Shown piece by piece: positions 13,001 through 28,000 of a stretch of 64,000 bases of DNA. The notes beneath the pieces were generated by a model. The model worked only from the letters and a program-made list of their open reading frames with translations, made no database searches and was not told where the DNA came from. The stretch is from Rhabdornis inornatus. Its lineage: Eukaryota; Chordata; Aves; Passeriformes; Rhabdornithidae. A program made the position numbers and the translations under genes. The DNA lies in the NCBI GenBank assembly GCA_013397075.1, contig VWZS01000187.1, positions 2,441,083-2,505,082 of the forward strand, in the 5' to 3' direction. How positions within the stretch are numbered: position 1 is the first letter of the stretch; each line of letters begins with the position of its first letter.

Positions 13001-16000
13001 AAAAAAGGCTTAGTAGCCTGGCAGGTATGATGTGAAAGGTCTGCTACCCCCCAGCTACTGCCTCTGCTGGAGCAAAGCTGCTGCTTTGATAGCTTGTGCG
13101 GTGCCTTTAGCAAACACACTGCCCAGAAACTGCAAAGAAATATACCAAACACCTAAATTACTCATCTGTTTGTCTTAAGTAATAAAATTTACTAACCTTT
13201 TAAACACAAGTCATTTAGTTCTGAGTTTTGCAGGACAGAATTGTGTTTGCTCATGGTACCAGCAGATCAATGCATTGCTGTGCACGAGCCTTTCCTCCAC
13301 TGTCTGCCCCTATCCAGTTTCTACACATTTAATGGCTTTGGGCAGGATGGTGATGTGCATGTGAATAAACTTATCTTTCTCTCTTCAATGCATGCAGTGA
13401 CGTAAAAATTATAAGATTTACAAAAGTCTTGATGAGGCAGACTAAAATTGCAGGTGTTTTCTCTGCAGGAAATCCACATAGAAAAAAAATCCTTCACTGA
13501 ATCTAAGGGTCGCTGTGCTGCAGCTCTGCAGAGCAGAGTAGAGCTTCAGAACAACCTGAAGTCCTTTGGTGATGCCTGCTGGTACCTCTGGGTGTCAGTT
13601 GGGCAGTCAAGGAATTCCAGTTTGGAAGCAAGGCAATCTGAAGAAATTAGTTATTTCCCTCCATCTTTATGCAGACTCCTGTGCAATCATATCATATGTG
13701 TGCTTAAACAACGTTTGTTGTTTGCACACTCTGATTAGGGCATGGAAATGAATTAGAAACATCATATTCTGTCTGCAACAAATGGAATTGTCAGACAGGT
13801 GAATACAATCTGTCATAAAGCAGTGTACCACTACCACACACCATGCTCCTTTAGGTTGAAATCGGCAGAAAAAGATGTATAGGAGACTGTATTACTGTGC
13901 TTTTTGATGAAGACTGACATTGTAGAGTTACTAATTAGTCAAAACAATATAAACTATTATTGAAGCCAAAATTGTTGTCTTATATGACAACTGAGACTGT
14001 CATGAGATGTGTGATGGTAACTACCTGAGAGATGCTCACCTGCTTGTACTGGCATCAGGCATTTTCTTGGGAGATTTCCTTCAGTCTAGCTGCTAATCAC
14101 AGCCAGCAGTGACACAGTCTGTCTCATCAACTACTTGCTAGAATTTTTGCCTTAAATGAGCAGAATATGGTGATGTTGTGAAATGCTGGGATGAGGTAAA
14201 AATCCTCCATTGTCATTTCCAGATTCAGTGCCAGACAGATTAGTTTCTGATAAAGTTGATTCAGCACTACTACGGGCCAAGCCGGTTCAGGAGACTGTGC
14301 CCAGCGAGAAGAGGGCAGTGGAAGAAAAGAGAAGCACTGTCAAGAGCCCTCACTACATGGCTGATACCTCTGTTGATGATATTGGAATTCCACTGAGGGT
14401 AAGACAGCACGGAGCATGTGCTTGATAAACAAAACCTGGGCTAGATTCTGCCTGCCTGAGGACTGAGGAAACTCACTAAAGCTGCAGAGATTTAAGGGAA
14501 GATAGAATTCTAGTTCTAATATATTTTATGATTAATTATTCCATTTGCTATCTATGACCTGTTTCAGCTGCTTCAGGGGAAAGAAAATTAAAAGTTAGTA
14601 TTTATTCTCATAATATCTGAAAATTATGTTTTCTGCTCCTCTGTTTCCTTCCCATCTAGCAGCTGAAGGAGAGTTTTGTCTTATGTTAGCCATCTTAGAG
14701 GCAGATACCTCTTTTAAATGTGATTACATTCATTCAGTGTACGGGGAAATTATGAAAAGAATTATTAACCTCTTCTTACAACTAGTTTCTGGAATGACTT
14801 AAACACTCAGTGTTTCTAAGTGTCCACTGAATACTTAGGAAATTGGTATGTATGAGTAAAACAGGCAAGTTGTTTAATTTTAGATGTCAAACCCGATTAA
14901 TATACAAAACATTTTATACAGCCTGCAGTTCTAGAGAGGTTACAACCTGCCTCTGCAAAGCTTTTACATTATTACTTACTTGAGATGACATAGCTGAGTG
15001 AAATAATTCATATTTCAGAATATTAATACCATACAGCTTTCACACAGTGTGTAATTTTTTTTTCATTTCTAGAAGATTTGTAATAACTTTGAAAGGCTGG
15101 GAAAGACACTGTTGATTATTTCTGTGTATATTTATTTTTCCAACAGAATACAGACAGATCAAAGGACTGGTACAAGACGATGTTCAAACAGATCCACAAG
15201 CTAAACAGAGGTACTGTAGCACAGATGGTTTTTATTTGCTTTAAAAGACCACCTTGATGACATTTTGTTTCATTCATATGAAGAATTGTACTGGATGTTA
15301 AATAAAAGCATTTATGTTAATTAGCATTTGCTCTGCACCACAGAACTCAACCCAATGTATTTGAAATCTTTGAAGTCAAAGGTATGAGAACAGTGAAGTC
15401 CAAAGAAATGTCTGAGTTGTTCTGAAAGGTGAACTGCAGTGCCCTCATGAAATCAACTCTACAATTTGAGACCAAAAAAAGCTGATAATTCTATACTAAG
15501 AGAAAACAGACCCCTGAACTCCAGTTTTACCAGCTAACCCAATCCACACTTTTAAAATACATTAGGTTATCTCTGAAACTCCTCTGTGCATAAGAGAAAA
15601 ATTTTTACACTGTAAAGCTTTAGTACCTGTGCAACAAAGTATGATTTGAAGTTCACTGAAACCAGTGGAAAGGTTTCCATTAATTTTTTGTGAGTTCAGA
15701 ATCTGAACTCTGCTTTTTCAAAACCCTAATCTTTCTGCTTTGAAAACCTAGAATTGTGGTGAGCACTTATAAACTTTGTTGTGGTGAACTCTCAGGGGAT
15801 TCCCACCTTGGGGCACTTCTATGCCTGACTGCTGATACATTCACATTTTTCTTCTGTGTGAGAACTGGCTGCAGTAGCACTTGTAACCCTCTGAGCAGCC
15901 TGACATGCAGGCAAGCGCAGCTCAGATCTGTGCTTCTGTAACAAAATGTAGAGCATGCAAAGCTGGAGCTGTATTTGCTGCTGCAGGTGCTGTCCTGATG

Positions 16001-19000
16001 AGCTTTATGCATAGATAAATGCTGTGCTGTAGTGGATAGAATGAGGAGGAGTTGAACTATTTCCTAATCCTACTGCTCCTAACAGAGGTTCTTCAGCTCA
16101 GCTAAAGCCCATGCTCAGATGGAGGAGAATGAGTTCAGTCGCCTTGGCTTCCAGGATCTCTCACAAGGCCCAGACATGCAAGGCAGCAATGAACAAAGAG
16201 GCATTCTAGATTGTGTCATGCTAGAACATCAGCGTGAGAGGGACTGTAGTCAGCTTGAATGGATTCTTGGCTCACCCTTCTTCCCCTTAAAATCTGTCCT
16301 CTCTGTTCTTTTTTGCAAATCATGTTCCTCTCCTTAGACAATCCTGAAGAAAACCCTTATTGCCCTACCTACACATTTCCTGAACTTCCTGAAATCCAGC
16401 AAAAAGCAGAAGGTACCAGAAGTTTAGTCAGAGTATCTGTTGTCTTGTGCTTTGAGTTAACTGTACTATAGTGCCCTAATATTAACTAGATGGAGGTTCT
16501 AGTTTTCTGTTACACTGCCTGGAAATTCAGTTATGCTCAGCATATCTTCTTGCGTGATGCATAAAATAACTAAATCTTTGCTAATCCATTAATCTTTTTT
16601 TAAAGTATGACACCATTTACCCTAGTGTTATTAAAGTAGGGAATAAAATCATATGGTGATAGAAGTTGGGGGATGAAGCAGAACCTCCACTTCATTGTGG
16701 ATAGTCTCAAAATCCACTGCTTTTCTCTGCTGCAGAAGACAATCCTTATTCTCCTACATACCAGTTTCCTGCGTCTACTCCTAGTCCTATCTCTGAAGGT
16801 AATAATGAAGGTCCATATATATATATATTCTGCACAAATGCTGCCTTATCAATTTGTTTTCTTCCTGGAGCTTCTTCTAGTTGCTGAGCTTTATGCTGCC
16901 TCATAATGATTTGCTGCACTCTAAGCATTGCTTTGACTGTATGATGGCTTTTTGGTTTTGCAGTGCTCCTCCAGCTTTGTAACTAGTATTTGACTGATGC
17001 TGCAAACTTGGGGTTTGCTTGGTTCTATGCACTTATCAGTTGTGTGTGCAGTGATTATTTAACATGTCGAGATTGCTGACTTTACATGTAAAGATGGGTT
17101 TAACTGAGATTTCTCCCCCTTCCCTTTCAAATCAATAAATTTCATTAATTATTTGCTTCTGGTTTTTAACATTAACCTATATTAGGGCCAGACCCAGAAT
17201 GTTGCTGAAGCATATTAGTGAAAAGGCTGCTTGCTTCAGTGAGTTTTGGATCAGTCCCTTTGTATAGTCTTTTAAAATAGAAATAACTTGGTAACATAGG
17301 TTCAGGGCTGGCCTTAGGTGCACTTGGCATATCTAGGCAAGGACAGAGTTTGGTCTCATCAGCACATCTTGCAACTTGAAATAACACTGTCTTTATCTCT
17401 TCATGTGCTCAGCAGATTCCTTTAGACTTCATATTCAAATCAGAATACTTTGTAGTCATATTTCAGGGATGTTGAAACAGTGTCTGTTGCAGTGATAATA
17501 GTGTGACTGTGCAAAATATTTATATATGAGAAACACAGGAATCTGCTGCACACGTTAGATGTATAGACATTTCCTGATTGGGAAGTTGTTGGTGACAGCC
17601 TTGTTGACTTGGTGCTTTGGTGACACTCTAGATCCTGCAATCTAGGAACTTGCCTACTTAGCCTGTGCCTCAAGCCAACCCTGGTGAGGCTATTAATTAA
17701 CCATTTAATTCAATGTTTGTATTAAACATCTGGTGGGTTTTGTGTAAGAAGAAAGCATGCAATATGAGCCAAGATACTCAAAGAAGGCAAGGAAATATAA
17801 GGTGTATTTCATTGTTAAAACAAACGTGGATGAAGTGTCATACAGGTATCTAAGATACTTGATAATTTCTTAGTGAAATATATTAGGTGAAGAGCCCTGT
17901 CTTGCCACTCATAATGCAGGGTAAGTTATTTTCTCTTGGCAGAATCATATGTGGGTATGGGTGAGAGAGAAACGGTTTCAGTAATTAATGGATAAAAGAG
18001 TTTTACAGAGAATATTTCCTTGTTCATAATGAGGTTTGAAAATCCATTTTACTCATCTGGACTAAAATAGTTTGCAAACCCCATGATGACAATATATTAA
18101 AGAGTCTGTTCTTCCATAAATGTCTCCTGTGCACTTAGAAATGTGCATATGAAAGTAATTTGCTGGTTTATATAGTTGAAATGTTATTGGACTAAACACT
18201 AATTTTTATTTTCAATATATTGGGAAACATTTCTCTACTATTTCCTTGGATTCTTTCCTTGATAAAAAATACAAAATATTTGATTATGTACATGAGTTGG
18301 AGGGGTTGCAGTACATGTTTCATGTTTAGAAAACACTTCAAAGATCCATAATCAGTGGCAGTGTATATACAGAGATGGGTTGGAGCCTCACTTTCATACA
18401 ATTAATATCAGAATGGATTGATGCATAAGATCTCCTAGAAACATCAAAATCTGGGCTCCCTTCAAAAATATATTCAGCGTTTATAAAAACATACCGATTA
18501 TGTCCAATCCATGAAATGGAATCCAACCCTGCAGATTCTCTGACACCTAGAGGGAAACAGCCTCTCTTCTTTAAAGGAATCAGATTTTCAAATTACAAAC
18601 TTGTCATAACCTGCTTTGTGAAGAAGAGTTCCGTGGATAGAAAGCAGTTTTGAGAAACAGATGTTTTAATACTCCATTCTAATTTACTCTTTAACATTAT
18701 CAAAGCATTCCAGATTTCTGTTTCAGTGTTTCTTGTGTTAAAAGGAAAGAAATGTAGACACTCTTTTTTGTAAAATACTCATAGACAAAACATATCTATT
18801 CTCCTTATTATTGTAGATATTAGAATATAAGAAACTGGAAAACAGCCATTATCTGAAGTGAACTTTTTATAGTATGGTTTTCTTGTTTGAATGATGAGCT
18901 ATAATGAATATTGATAGTTTTTTTTCAAGTAAGTAAATAAAATTATCTTGTATTGATTACCAGCACTAAATAAGATTGTTAGAGGTGAATAGTTGTAAAA

Positions 19001-22000
19001 GTAGTTTTAGACATTTGTTTATCTGTATTTGTAGGGACTACTGAGAGTTTTGTGATTTACCAAGTATTTTTCTATCTGAGTAAACCAAACTTGTATTTAA
19101 GAATACAAGTAATTTTTGTCAACAGTTCAGTGTAATATAAATATTTGGTTTTCATCATTAAGGTTTAAAACATGGGAATTGGCCTTCTTAACCTGAAGAT
19201 GATAAGTATGCTAAGACTCAATAACCATCTTTTTGGAACTTTAACCTTCTAATTCATTCACCAAGAGAACTAAAGCAGATAGGCTAGAAGTTTAGGCAAT
19301 CCTGAGCCTTCCTGAAAGGCTTAATGAAGGCTTGAGTGCAACTTCAGGTCAGCTGTGTTAGCCAAATTGTTTTTTTCCAGCAGGTGAGATTGGCTGTAGC
19401 ATCTGATTGATGTCCTCCTTGAGAGAAAATTTGATAATTGTTTCAAGCCTTTGATTGTCATCACTAAATTCACATAACACTTTTAAAAAATGTTTTTTTA
19501 ATCTAGTTTATTCTAGCTTCATCTTTTTTGTTTTTATGTCTTTTTCTCTGTCACATTTAGTGGTTTGTTTGCAGAGGTATTGGTAACATGTCGGCTCACA
19601 ATTCTCTTTGCAGTCACAGAATCACAGAATATTTTGAGTTGGAAGGGACCCACAAGGATCATCAAAGTCCAGCTCCTGACCCTGCACAGGACACCCCAAG
19701 AGTCACACCCTGCGCCTGAGAGCATTGTCCAAACACTTTTTGAGCTCTGCCAGGCTGGTGCTGTGACCACTGCCCTGGGGAGCTGTTCCAGCACCCAGCC
19801 ACAATCTGGGTGAAGAATATCTTTCCTCATATCCAGCCTAAACCTCTCTTGACAACTTCAGGCCATTCCCTCAGTCCTGTCCCTGTCACCACAGAGCAGA
19901 GATCAGTGCCTGCCCGTCCTCTCCCCCTCCCAGGAAGCTGTACCTGCAGTGAGGTCTGCCCTCAGTGTTCTCTTGTTCAGGCTGAACAGACCCAGTGACC
20001 TCAGCCACTTCTCATATGGCTTCACCTCAAGGCTCTTCCCTGTCTTCATTGCTTTGGATTATTGCTCCTTCATTGCTCCTTTGGATGCTCTCTAATAGAA
20101 TAAATATGAAAATCATATGTGATTGTCAGTAGGACTCCTCAGCTGTATCATTGTGTCTAGCGCCTGATGAGTTATTTTAATTATATTCTATGGCTTTTGG
20201 ATCCTGTTTATCTCTGAGTTTTTGATAAAGTGGATCTATAACCCTTGCTGTAGAGAAGCTTTATGATAAAAAGGGATTATTTTTTAAAGTACTGTGTGCA
20301 TTTATCTGGAGAAAGGTATTAGTGTAAGTAGTATATTAATGTTTATATCTAATCTAGGAATTATTTTCAAATGCAATTTAAACCTCATTGGAATTTTATT
20401 TTTTAGGATCTGCTCCCTGTGGTAAGTATTGGGCATATCACTCAAATTATGGTGACTGCATTAGTAGAAGAAATTAAAGGGTCTCTGGTGCTTCTTCTTT
20501 GGGGTTTTTTCAACTCAGTTGGAAAATGCTTTTGTCTTTCAGATGAAGATTCTGATTCATGCTCTCCTCGTTATTCCTATTCTGAGGACAGTAAGTAATT
20601 CATGTTTCTTGTTTATTCTATCAAACAGAAAGGGCATGTAAAGCATGTATTTATTTGCCTCCTATCCAGGTCACCAGTATTCCTATATGTGATTTATCCT
20701 ACAGGCAGAACCCAAGTTCCCCGCTCTAAGAGTGAGATGGACAATATTGATTCTGAGAAGGTTGTGAAGAGGTCTGCCACTTTGCCACTGCCAAACCGTA
20801 CCTCATCACTGAAATCAAGCCCAGAAAGGTGACCTGAACTAAGTTGTATATAGATCAGTTCTGGAAGAATATCTGAAAGCTGTCAATGGGAAAGGGATAA
20901 AAGTGGAAGCCTTAGGTCCGCAACTCCAGTTAAACTTTTTTGGAAGTTGGATATGTAGTTTTTACTCTGGGTCTTTTACTAGGCAGCAGTGACTCCTTCA
21001 TTGTCACAGCCCAGTGCCCCATTCTGTCTTTTTTTACCAGGCATCACACAGAGTCTCCTGCCTGGGTGAAGACTTGGGTGTCATGCTTATACAGTGCCTA
21101 CCACATAGGCACAGTGCAAACTCTTGGCTCAATGTGACACTGTAAAGGCACCTCAGAATACAAGCAAGTAGTGATAATTGTGGAAAAGCAAAATTAGGAT
21201 TTATGTTGAATCTTGGTAAAAACTTAGTTACATTTTCCATCTCTGAGGGGTCTTACCTATATGAACTTTCTAGCAAGTAGGTTCTGGTCAGCAGTGTCAT
21301 TTCTGGTCTTTCCCTCCTGTTTTTTTACTTTGTTTATTACTGTGTGTTTTAAACCTCTTTGTAACAGTAAGGAATGCATTTACCAAATGAAGGGAAAGCA
21401 GAATGAGCAAAGAATATTTTATGTCCCGCTAAATTTTCCCAGCTTTTGAGCTGTTACTCCCTCCTTTACCACCTTCTACATGCTCTTAGTCTTTTTCACT
21501 TGCTGCGTCAAATGAGCAAAGCTGTTATTTGACATTGCTGCTTTAGTGAGCATCTCAGTTCACTGGATCAGGAGACAAAGTTTACTGATAGAAAGTGTAG
21601 ATGCAGGAATTGAAGGCATAGTGTATTTGCCCTCTGAGAAAACTCTTGCAAATGAAAGGATTACCATAATTAATGCTTACTATTATCTAGTGGTGAACCA
21701 GTGCCTCACCAGAATTTTCTCTGTGGTTGGAGTCTTAAGCAATCAAGTTAGTCTGGACAGGAAAGATCACCCTTGTTGAAATTTGTACACTGTATGCCAG
21801 TCATTTTGGCTATCATCTTGCCTTACTTTAGAAAGAAAAAAAATTAAATTGGTTGTCTCTGTCTCTCCTCAGCCAGTGGAGAGAGTTTAGGCAGCTCAAT
21901 GGTTTGTTTCTGTCCTAACCAGATGAGAAGGGTAAGAGAGAGGAAACCTGGAGCAGCAGTTTTGGATAGATACCTCAGTTTTGTTTGGTGAATTCTGGGT

Positions 22001-25000
22001 GAGATGAATCCACATATGCATTGCCCATCAAAGACAACATGCCAAGAGCAAAATCAGAGTTAGTTTATCATCTTAAAAAGACTGCTTTCTCAACTTTTTG
22101 AACAGCATTTGTTATTTTGCATTAGGTGTTTGATGATACCAGTTTTCAGACTAGCAGGACCTTGTCGGATATGGACCCTGAATGCTTTGTGACTGTTGTT
22201 TCAGCTGTGTCAGTATAAGCACTGCACAAGATTATAGTGGTTTGGATAGTCAATGGACTGTTCTTAGCCATATTAAAATAGAGCAGCCTGAGATAATTCA
22301 TTCATGTTTCTAGAAAAAAACTCCTTTTGGAATCCAGAGTGCCCTCAGAATCCAGAGCAGTGATAGTCAGGTAGTCAGTGATGTGGCTAAAAGGCAGAAG
22401 TTTAGCAAAGGGAATTTAATCTGAGTTCTGCTCAAAGTTTGGATATGTTTGTATTTGTGGGCTTAGTTGAAGCCCATCATTAAGCTGTTTCCAATGGGGA
22501 AAGATTTAAAAAATTTAAAGATTTAAAGTCTGGAAGTTTATTGAAAGTTCTTAGAATAACCCCCCTCTGCTCCAATTGTTTCAGCTGCTGAGCTGTATCC
22601 AACTCTGTCTGCAATAGATAATCAAATACATGTCCAGAGCCCTATCTGTACGGTTCCTCTGGTAGCAGTCTCCTCTCCTAGGTTAAAAAAATACCCTGAT
22701 TAAACCATAATTAATGGGGTAAAGCATCTGTCAGAATGGAGTGTTTGCCTCCACAGAAACCAAAGTATTTTGGGTTAATTGATCTTTCTCTCCCCAGGAC
22801 TGACTGGGAGCCTCCAGACAAGAAGGTGGACACCAGAAAATACCGTGCAGAACCCAGGAGCATTTATGACTATCAGCCAGGGAAGTCCTCTGTTCTGAAC
22901 AACGAAAAGATGGTAATGTTTGATTTATCCTAGTTTGTGGCTTTATCCTGCAATTATGAAATACTCTCTAAATGCTTGTGTGGTTCTAGTTGGATGGGAT
23001 TCCATATGCTTATATTGCGGTGCTCATGTGATGTTTTTTGAAAACTGTTCTCTATAACTTCCTAACATTTTTGTTCTCTCTAAAGCAAGATCCAGGGGGA
23101 TTGAGAGGCTTCTTTCCTTTTGGACGTGTTGTTTTCCGTGTTAAGTATGGATCACTAACCCTAGTTTTTAATCCATGTTTGACACTGTGACCTGTTCCGC
23201 AGCTGTTTTGCCAGCTGTACTTTTTCTAGGGCACAGCATTACCGGATGCAGAAGGTTTGAAAGCATTATGCAACAGAGAAGGCAGGTTCAGTCTCTATGT
23301 TCCTCTGGTGCTTTAAACACTGAAGTAGTTTTTAGAGTGTCTTTAGTGTGTCTCATTGGATGCCTCTGAGATGCATTAGGATATGGCCATCTTCACTGTG
23401 GTGATTTTTTCCTCAGCTGGATCTCACCACTTCTGTGGCAGAGGTATATTAAGTGAGCTGTTACCAATTTCAGTCTGAATTAGTAAGCAATGCTGTGAAT
23501 TGTGACAGCTAGGGACATACAAAAGTCTCTTTCTTCAGCCTTGGCTGAAAATACTTGACAAGGGACAGGCAGAGAGGTGATGCTAACCTCATTAGCCAGT
23601 CCTGTATAAATCACCACAGATCACTGAAGGTGTCCTTCTGTGGTGCAAGTGTGACACTATAACTGCTAGAAAATACTGAATTATGTTAGTAGTGTATAAA
23701 GATAGTGCATAAAGATATAACGGTTCTATAAAGGCAATAATTTGAAGGATTCAATTAGAAGTGCTAACTGCATGTGAGTTTCCAAATGTAAACTGGACTG
23801 TGTACCTCAACAGCTCAGACATTGATCCATGCATGGAACAGATAAGGGAATGCTCCTGAAAAACCTGCCAAGAATTTTACACAAGAGTGAATAGCAATTT
23901 AAATCAATAGAAATGTAAGAATCAAGTCTGATGTGGGACCTGATGCTTCTCCTTAGTATTTTGGTGGGTTTTCTTTTTTCCTTCCAAGTGTAATCAAGGT
24001 CCATCAATTTTTGGAAGATCCTGCAACGAACTTCTTTTCACACCCGTGTCCCTTCATTGACTTCAACAAAGTTGCTCCTGATGGGAGCATGATCCTAGTG
24101 CCTATTGCAATGGGTGGATGACTCCCTCTTGATACCACTGGGTGTTGGCTCAGCCCATTAGAGAAGTGCCAATGAGGAGTGGTTTGAGCATGGTATGACA
24201 CCTCCATTCCTGCAGTCCGTCCTGGAGCCAGATTTCTGCTGACTTAAACATCCATTTTGTCTCACGGTAAACAGACAAGATTAAAACTTGTGGCAAAAGG
24301 CCAGCTTCATCTGTGTACTTAAGCATTTGCAAAAGGTCTGTCATCACCAGTGGCACTGTTTACATGTTCAGACTTCATCAGGTACTGAACTGAGCTGTGG
24401 AATCAGAGTCTAAAAGCCACAAGGAGAACCATCGTAAGCATAATTAAAAAAATTTGTATGTACAGAGCTCATCAAAACCAAGATGAAAGTGATAGCTGTG
24501 TTACTTCCAATGTTATTTTATGAGCTTTGATTTGAAGCCATAAACCAGAGAAGAAAGAAGGCCTTGGAATAGTAGCTTTGCAGTCTCCATCAGTCTCATT
24601 AAATATAACAGTACTATAGTGATTAGTGATGACATCTTTCAGGGAGGTGCAGGAGATTTGTGAATATCTCCTGGTAATCACACCCACAGCTGTGACTATC
24701 AGAATCCCAGTCCAAAACCATTTCAGAGCAATGAATAGCCTCCTGTTGCTATCAGGAGGCTTTGTTTTAATGTAAATGCAGTTATATAAGATGAGTGCTT
24801 CTAGTTGTAGTGCAGTAAATAAAAAATAGAGGTATTGATTCCCTTGTGCCTTGAAGAAATAGCCAAATCATTCTCCAGGCCATTGGGCCTTAAACATGAT
24901 GTAACTGTTTATCTTGCATTGCCTCTCATTCAGCATCAACCCTGAGCTCTTTTCCTAGAGCTTTGTTTTGTGTGGTGCTAATGGCTATGGCAGAATCTGG

Positions 25001-28000
25001 GACATCCAAGTCAGCACTGTTGTCAACTGCCTTAGTAACCCGATCACAAAATTATTTCCATGAGGATACTGTGCATCTGTGTGGCTCCTTCTTCCTTTGA
25101 TGGAGCACTTGGGATCATACTGGCAGAGCAGACATAATGTGTTTATATTTTTAATGCACTGAGATCCACTCTGTCTTAGACTAGGTATACTGAAATGCAA
25201 GAATTAGGTAGATGTCTTTTGTGAAGTGGTACCTCAGAAGATTTAGCAATGGACTTTTATTGTCTTACTTCACCAGCAGTGTTTTCAAACAGCTACAACG
25301 ATTTCAATTTTTTTTTTTGTTTCATTAAGACAGATGGTCTGAATGAAAGGGAATTTACTTTTCAGCTGTACTGTTTTCTGTCCTGTCTGATTTTTCTTCA
25401 TTGTAGTTTTGTCTGATACTCTAACATTTATTTGTGAAGAAGCATGTAATATTGTCACTCTGTCCATCCTTTCAAAGATCTTTGAGGATGCACTCTCTCT
25501 GACATGTGTCTTGTATGATTTAGAAAACCACCTTCCACTCTGTTTGCAGTGTATAGAACAGGGTTTCTCACATGTTCACGTGCTGTTAAAGATGCAGTAT
25601 TATTTGATTCAGGTCTTACTGAGTCTCTTTTTTAACCAAATGAAGATGAAAAAAAAAATAAAGTACATGCAGCTTTGGACTTGATAAAAGTATCTGACAG
25701 TACTGAGGGACTGCCTGACTCTCAGCTCTTCCACTGAGTCTCCCTGTGACTCTGAGCAAGCTGCATAATCTCTCCCTCTCTGTGTGGGTCTCCTGACCTG
25801 TAAAATGTAATTCATTCATATTCATGTTGCTCACAATGATGCTGTTTGGCTTAGCTGATGTTTGCAAAGCAGTTCATGGCCTTTATGAGAAACATGCTAT
25901 AGAAATTCCAAATTATAAGGCTAAATATCTACATTTTAGAATGGAAGCCATGGGATCTGCATCTCTAACAGTCCCTTTCTGTGTATTCTTTGCATAATGT
26001 TATCCTTCTCTTTCTTCCATTCCCCTATCACCAACTCCTTTAGACTCGGGATATAAGCCCAGAAGAGATAGATTTAAAGAATGAACCTTGGTATAAATTC
26101 TTTTCGGAATTGGAGTTTGGGAAACCGGTAAGTTTGATAGTTGCAATGACCAATGAAGTCAACCTGCCTTTTTTTTAATTTTTTTTTTTTTTTATGATTG
26201 TCACATCTCCTTCCTAGGCCCTAAATCTGAAACAGCTGCCTTACTCATTTAAAGATGTGATTGTACATAATGTCATCCTGGTACTAACATAAAGCAGCTG
26301 TTCTGTGGCCACTTTTAATGTTTTGAAGCCATTTACAAACATTCCCCACCTTCCAGCACTATGTATCAACAAGGTAATATTTTTTCACACGCCATAGTTC
26401 AAACTGCATTTTTGCTGTTAATGTTAGAAATAATACCCTGCTCTCATTCTTCAAAGTCCTTATTCAAAGCCATTTTTCTCCTTCTGCCTAACAAGATCTA
26501 GGACGGCTGATAGGTAGCTTTAAGTCAAGGAGAATGATTTATTCCTGTCCCTGGCTTGTGAACTGTAGGTCAGTAATTTCCAGCTCTCCATAAACAGATC
26601 ACAACCTTGTTTCCTACTTATTTCCTTATGCATGTAGCTGCCCATTGCATAAAATGGGGGACATTAGCCTGTGTTGAATACCCCCTGCCCTTCCCTGAAA
26701 CCAAAGGACTCTGAGAACAGTGTTCTTTCTTTTCAAAGAAAGCTGTGTTGCTATGTGTGGAGAGAAAAAAAAAAAGCCATGATTTCTCCTCTGGAAAAAA
26801 TGAACTAAAGCTTAATTATTCAATAGGACAAAGAACATTTAGATGGAGGGAACACATCAATGGTCATGGCTACTGGGAAAAAATGTGACTTTAAAGCATT
26901 TTATGGCTTGGTTCTTACTGATTAAACACTATTAACTTAGTTATTAAATATTGTTTAATAAACAACTTTTACTGCACCAGAGGGTCAGTATCAGCCTTTC
27001 ACATGTATTCAAACATAGTGGTGGTTTGTCATTTCTGCTTTCCCCTTGAGGTCAGTAGTCAAATGCCCATGCACAGGATTTTTGAGTGCTGCCGAGATTC
27101 CATGTGTGTACAACAGAAGTATGTTTTAAGGTTCAGTACTGTCTTTAAAGACAGCTGCACATGGACACTAGAGAGCAGGTTTCCTTTAAATCTAGTCTTT
27201 GTTCTGGCAGAAGTGACAAAGTTCCTCTGCACAGAATGCAGCTACCTGGAGTTGTATGCTCAATCTGATCACATCATAAAAATAGTGTAACTTTTGCTGA
27301 AAAGCAAGGATATACAGTGGTTGAGTAGTCCAATCTTTCATAGAAAACTATGTTTTATAGCTATGGCACTTCCATCCTAGGCTGAAGAAATTTCAGTAGT
27401 GTTTGAGATGAGACCGCCTTATGTTTAGGTGGTAAAAGTCAGATAAATCTCACATCACTGGGGCTTTTAAGTGTTGTCAATATAAGGATTTAACTTCTCA
27501 TAACTTGTCATGGTTTAAGGTTTCCACAGTGAGAAGAAACCTGTATATCTTTGCTGCCATGTAATTAATAGCCATCTGATTTTGCAACGAGTGAAGGTTT
27601 CTCATCTCTGTGGTCCTTTGAGTTAGTGTGAGTTAATGGAAAATGTGTCAAAGAAAGAAGAGCATTTATGCCCTTGGTCCTTTCTACATATGGGGGTATA
27701 CCTGTCCTTTAGAAGTGTGGATTTGTGCTTTTAGTCATGCAGCCTTGGCCTTATTCCAGAAGAGGGAATCTCAGGGCAATCTGTCTCATGTTCAGCAGAC
27801 CATCTGTTCTGGTGACAAGTTCCCCACCTTGCTCAGGGCACTTCTGTTGAGCGCTGCTCTCTCTTATAAGGCTTGCCTTGAACTTGCTTTGGTTACAAGA
27901 CCATGCAGCCATGCTCCTCAAGAGCTATGCCAGCTCCTGAACGTGCAACTCCATAAATAGTGCGTGGGTGTCAGGCGCTTGAATTCAGTATGCTATCTCA

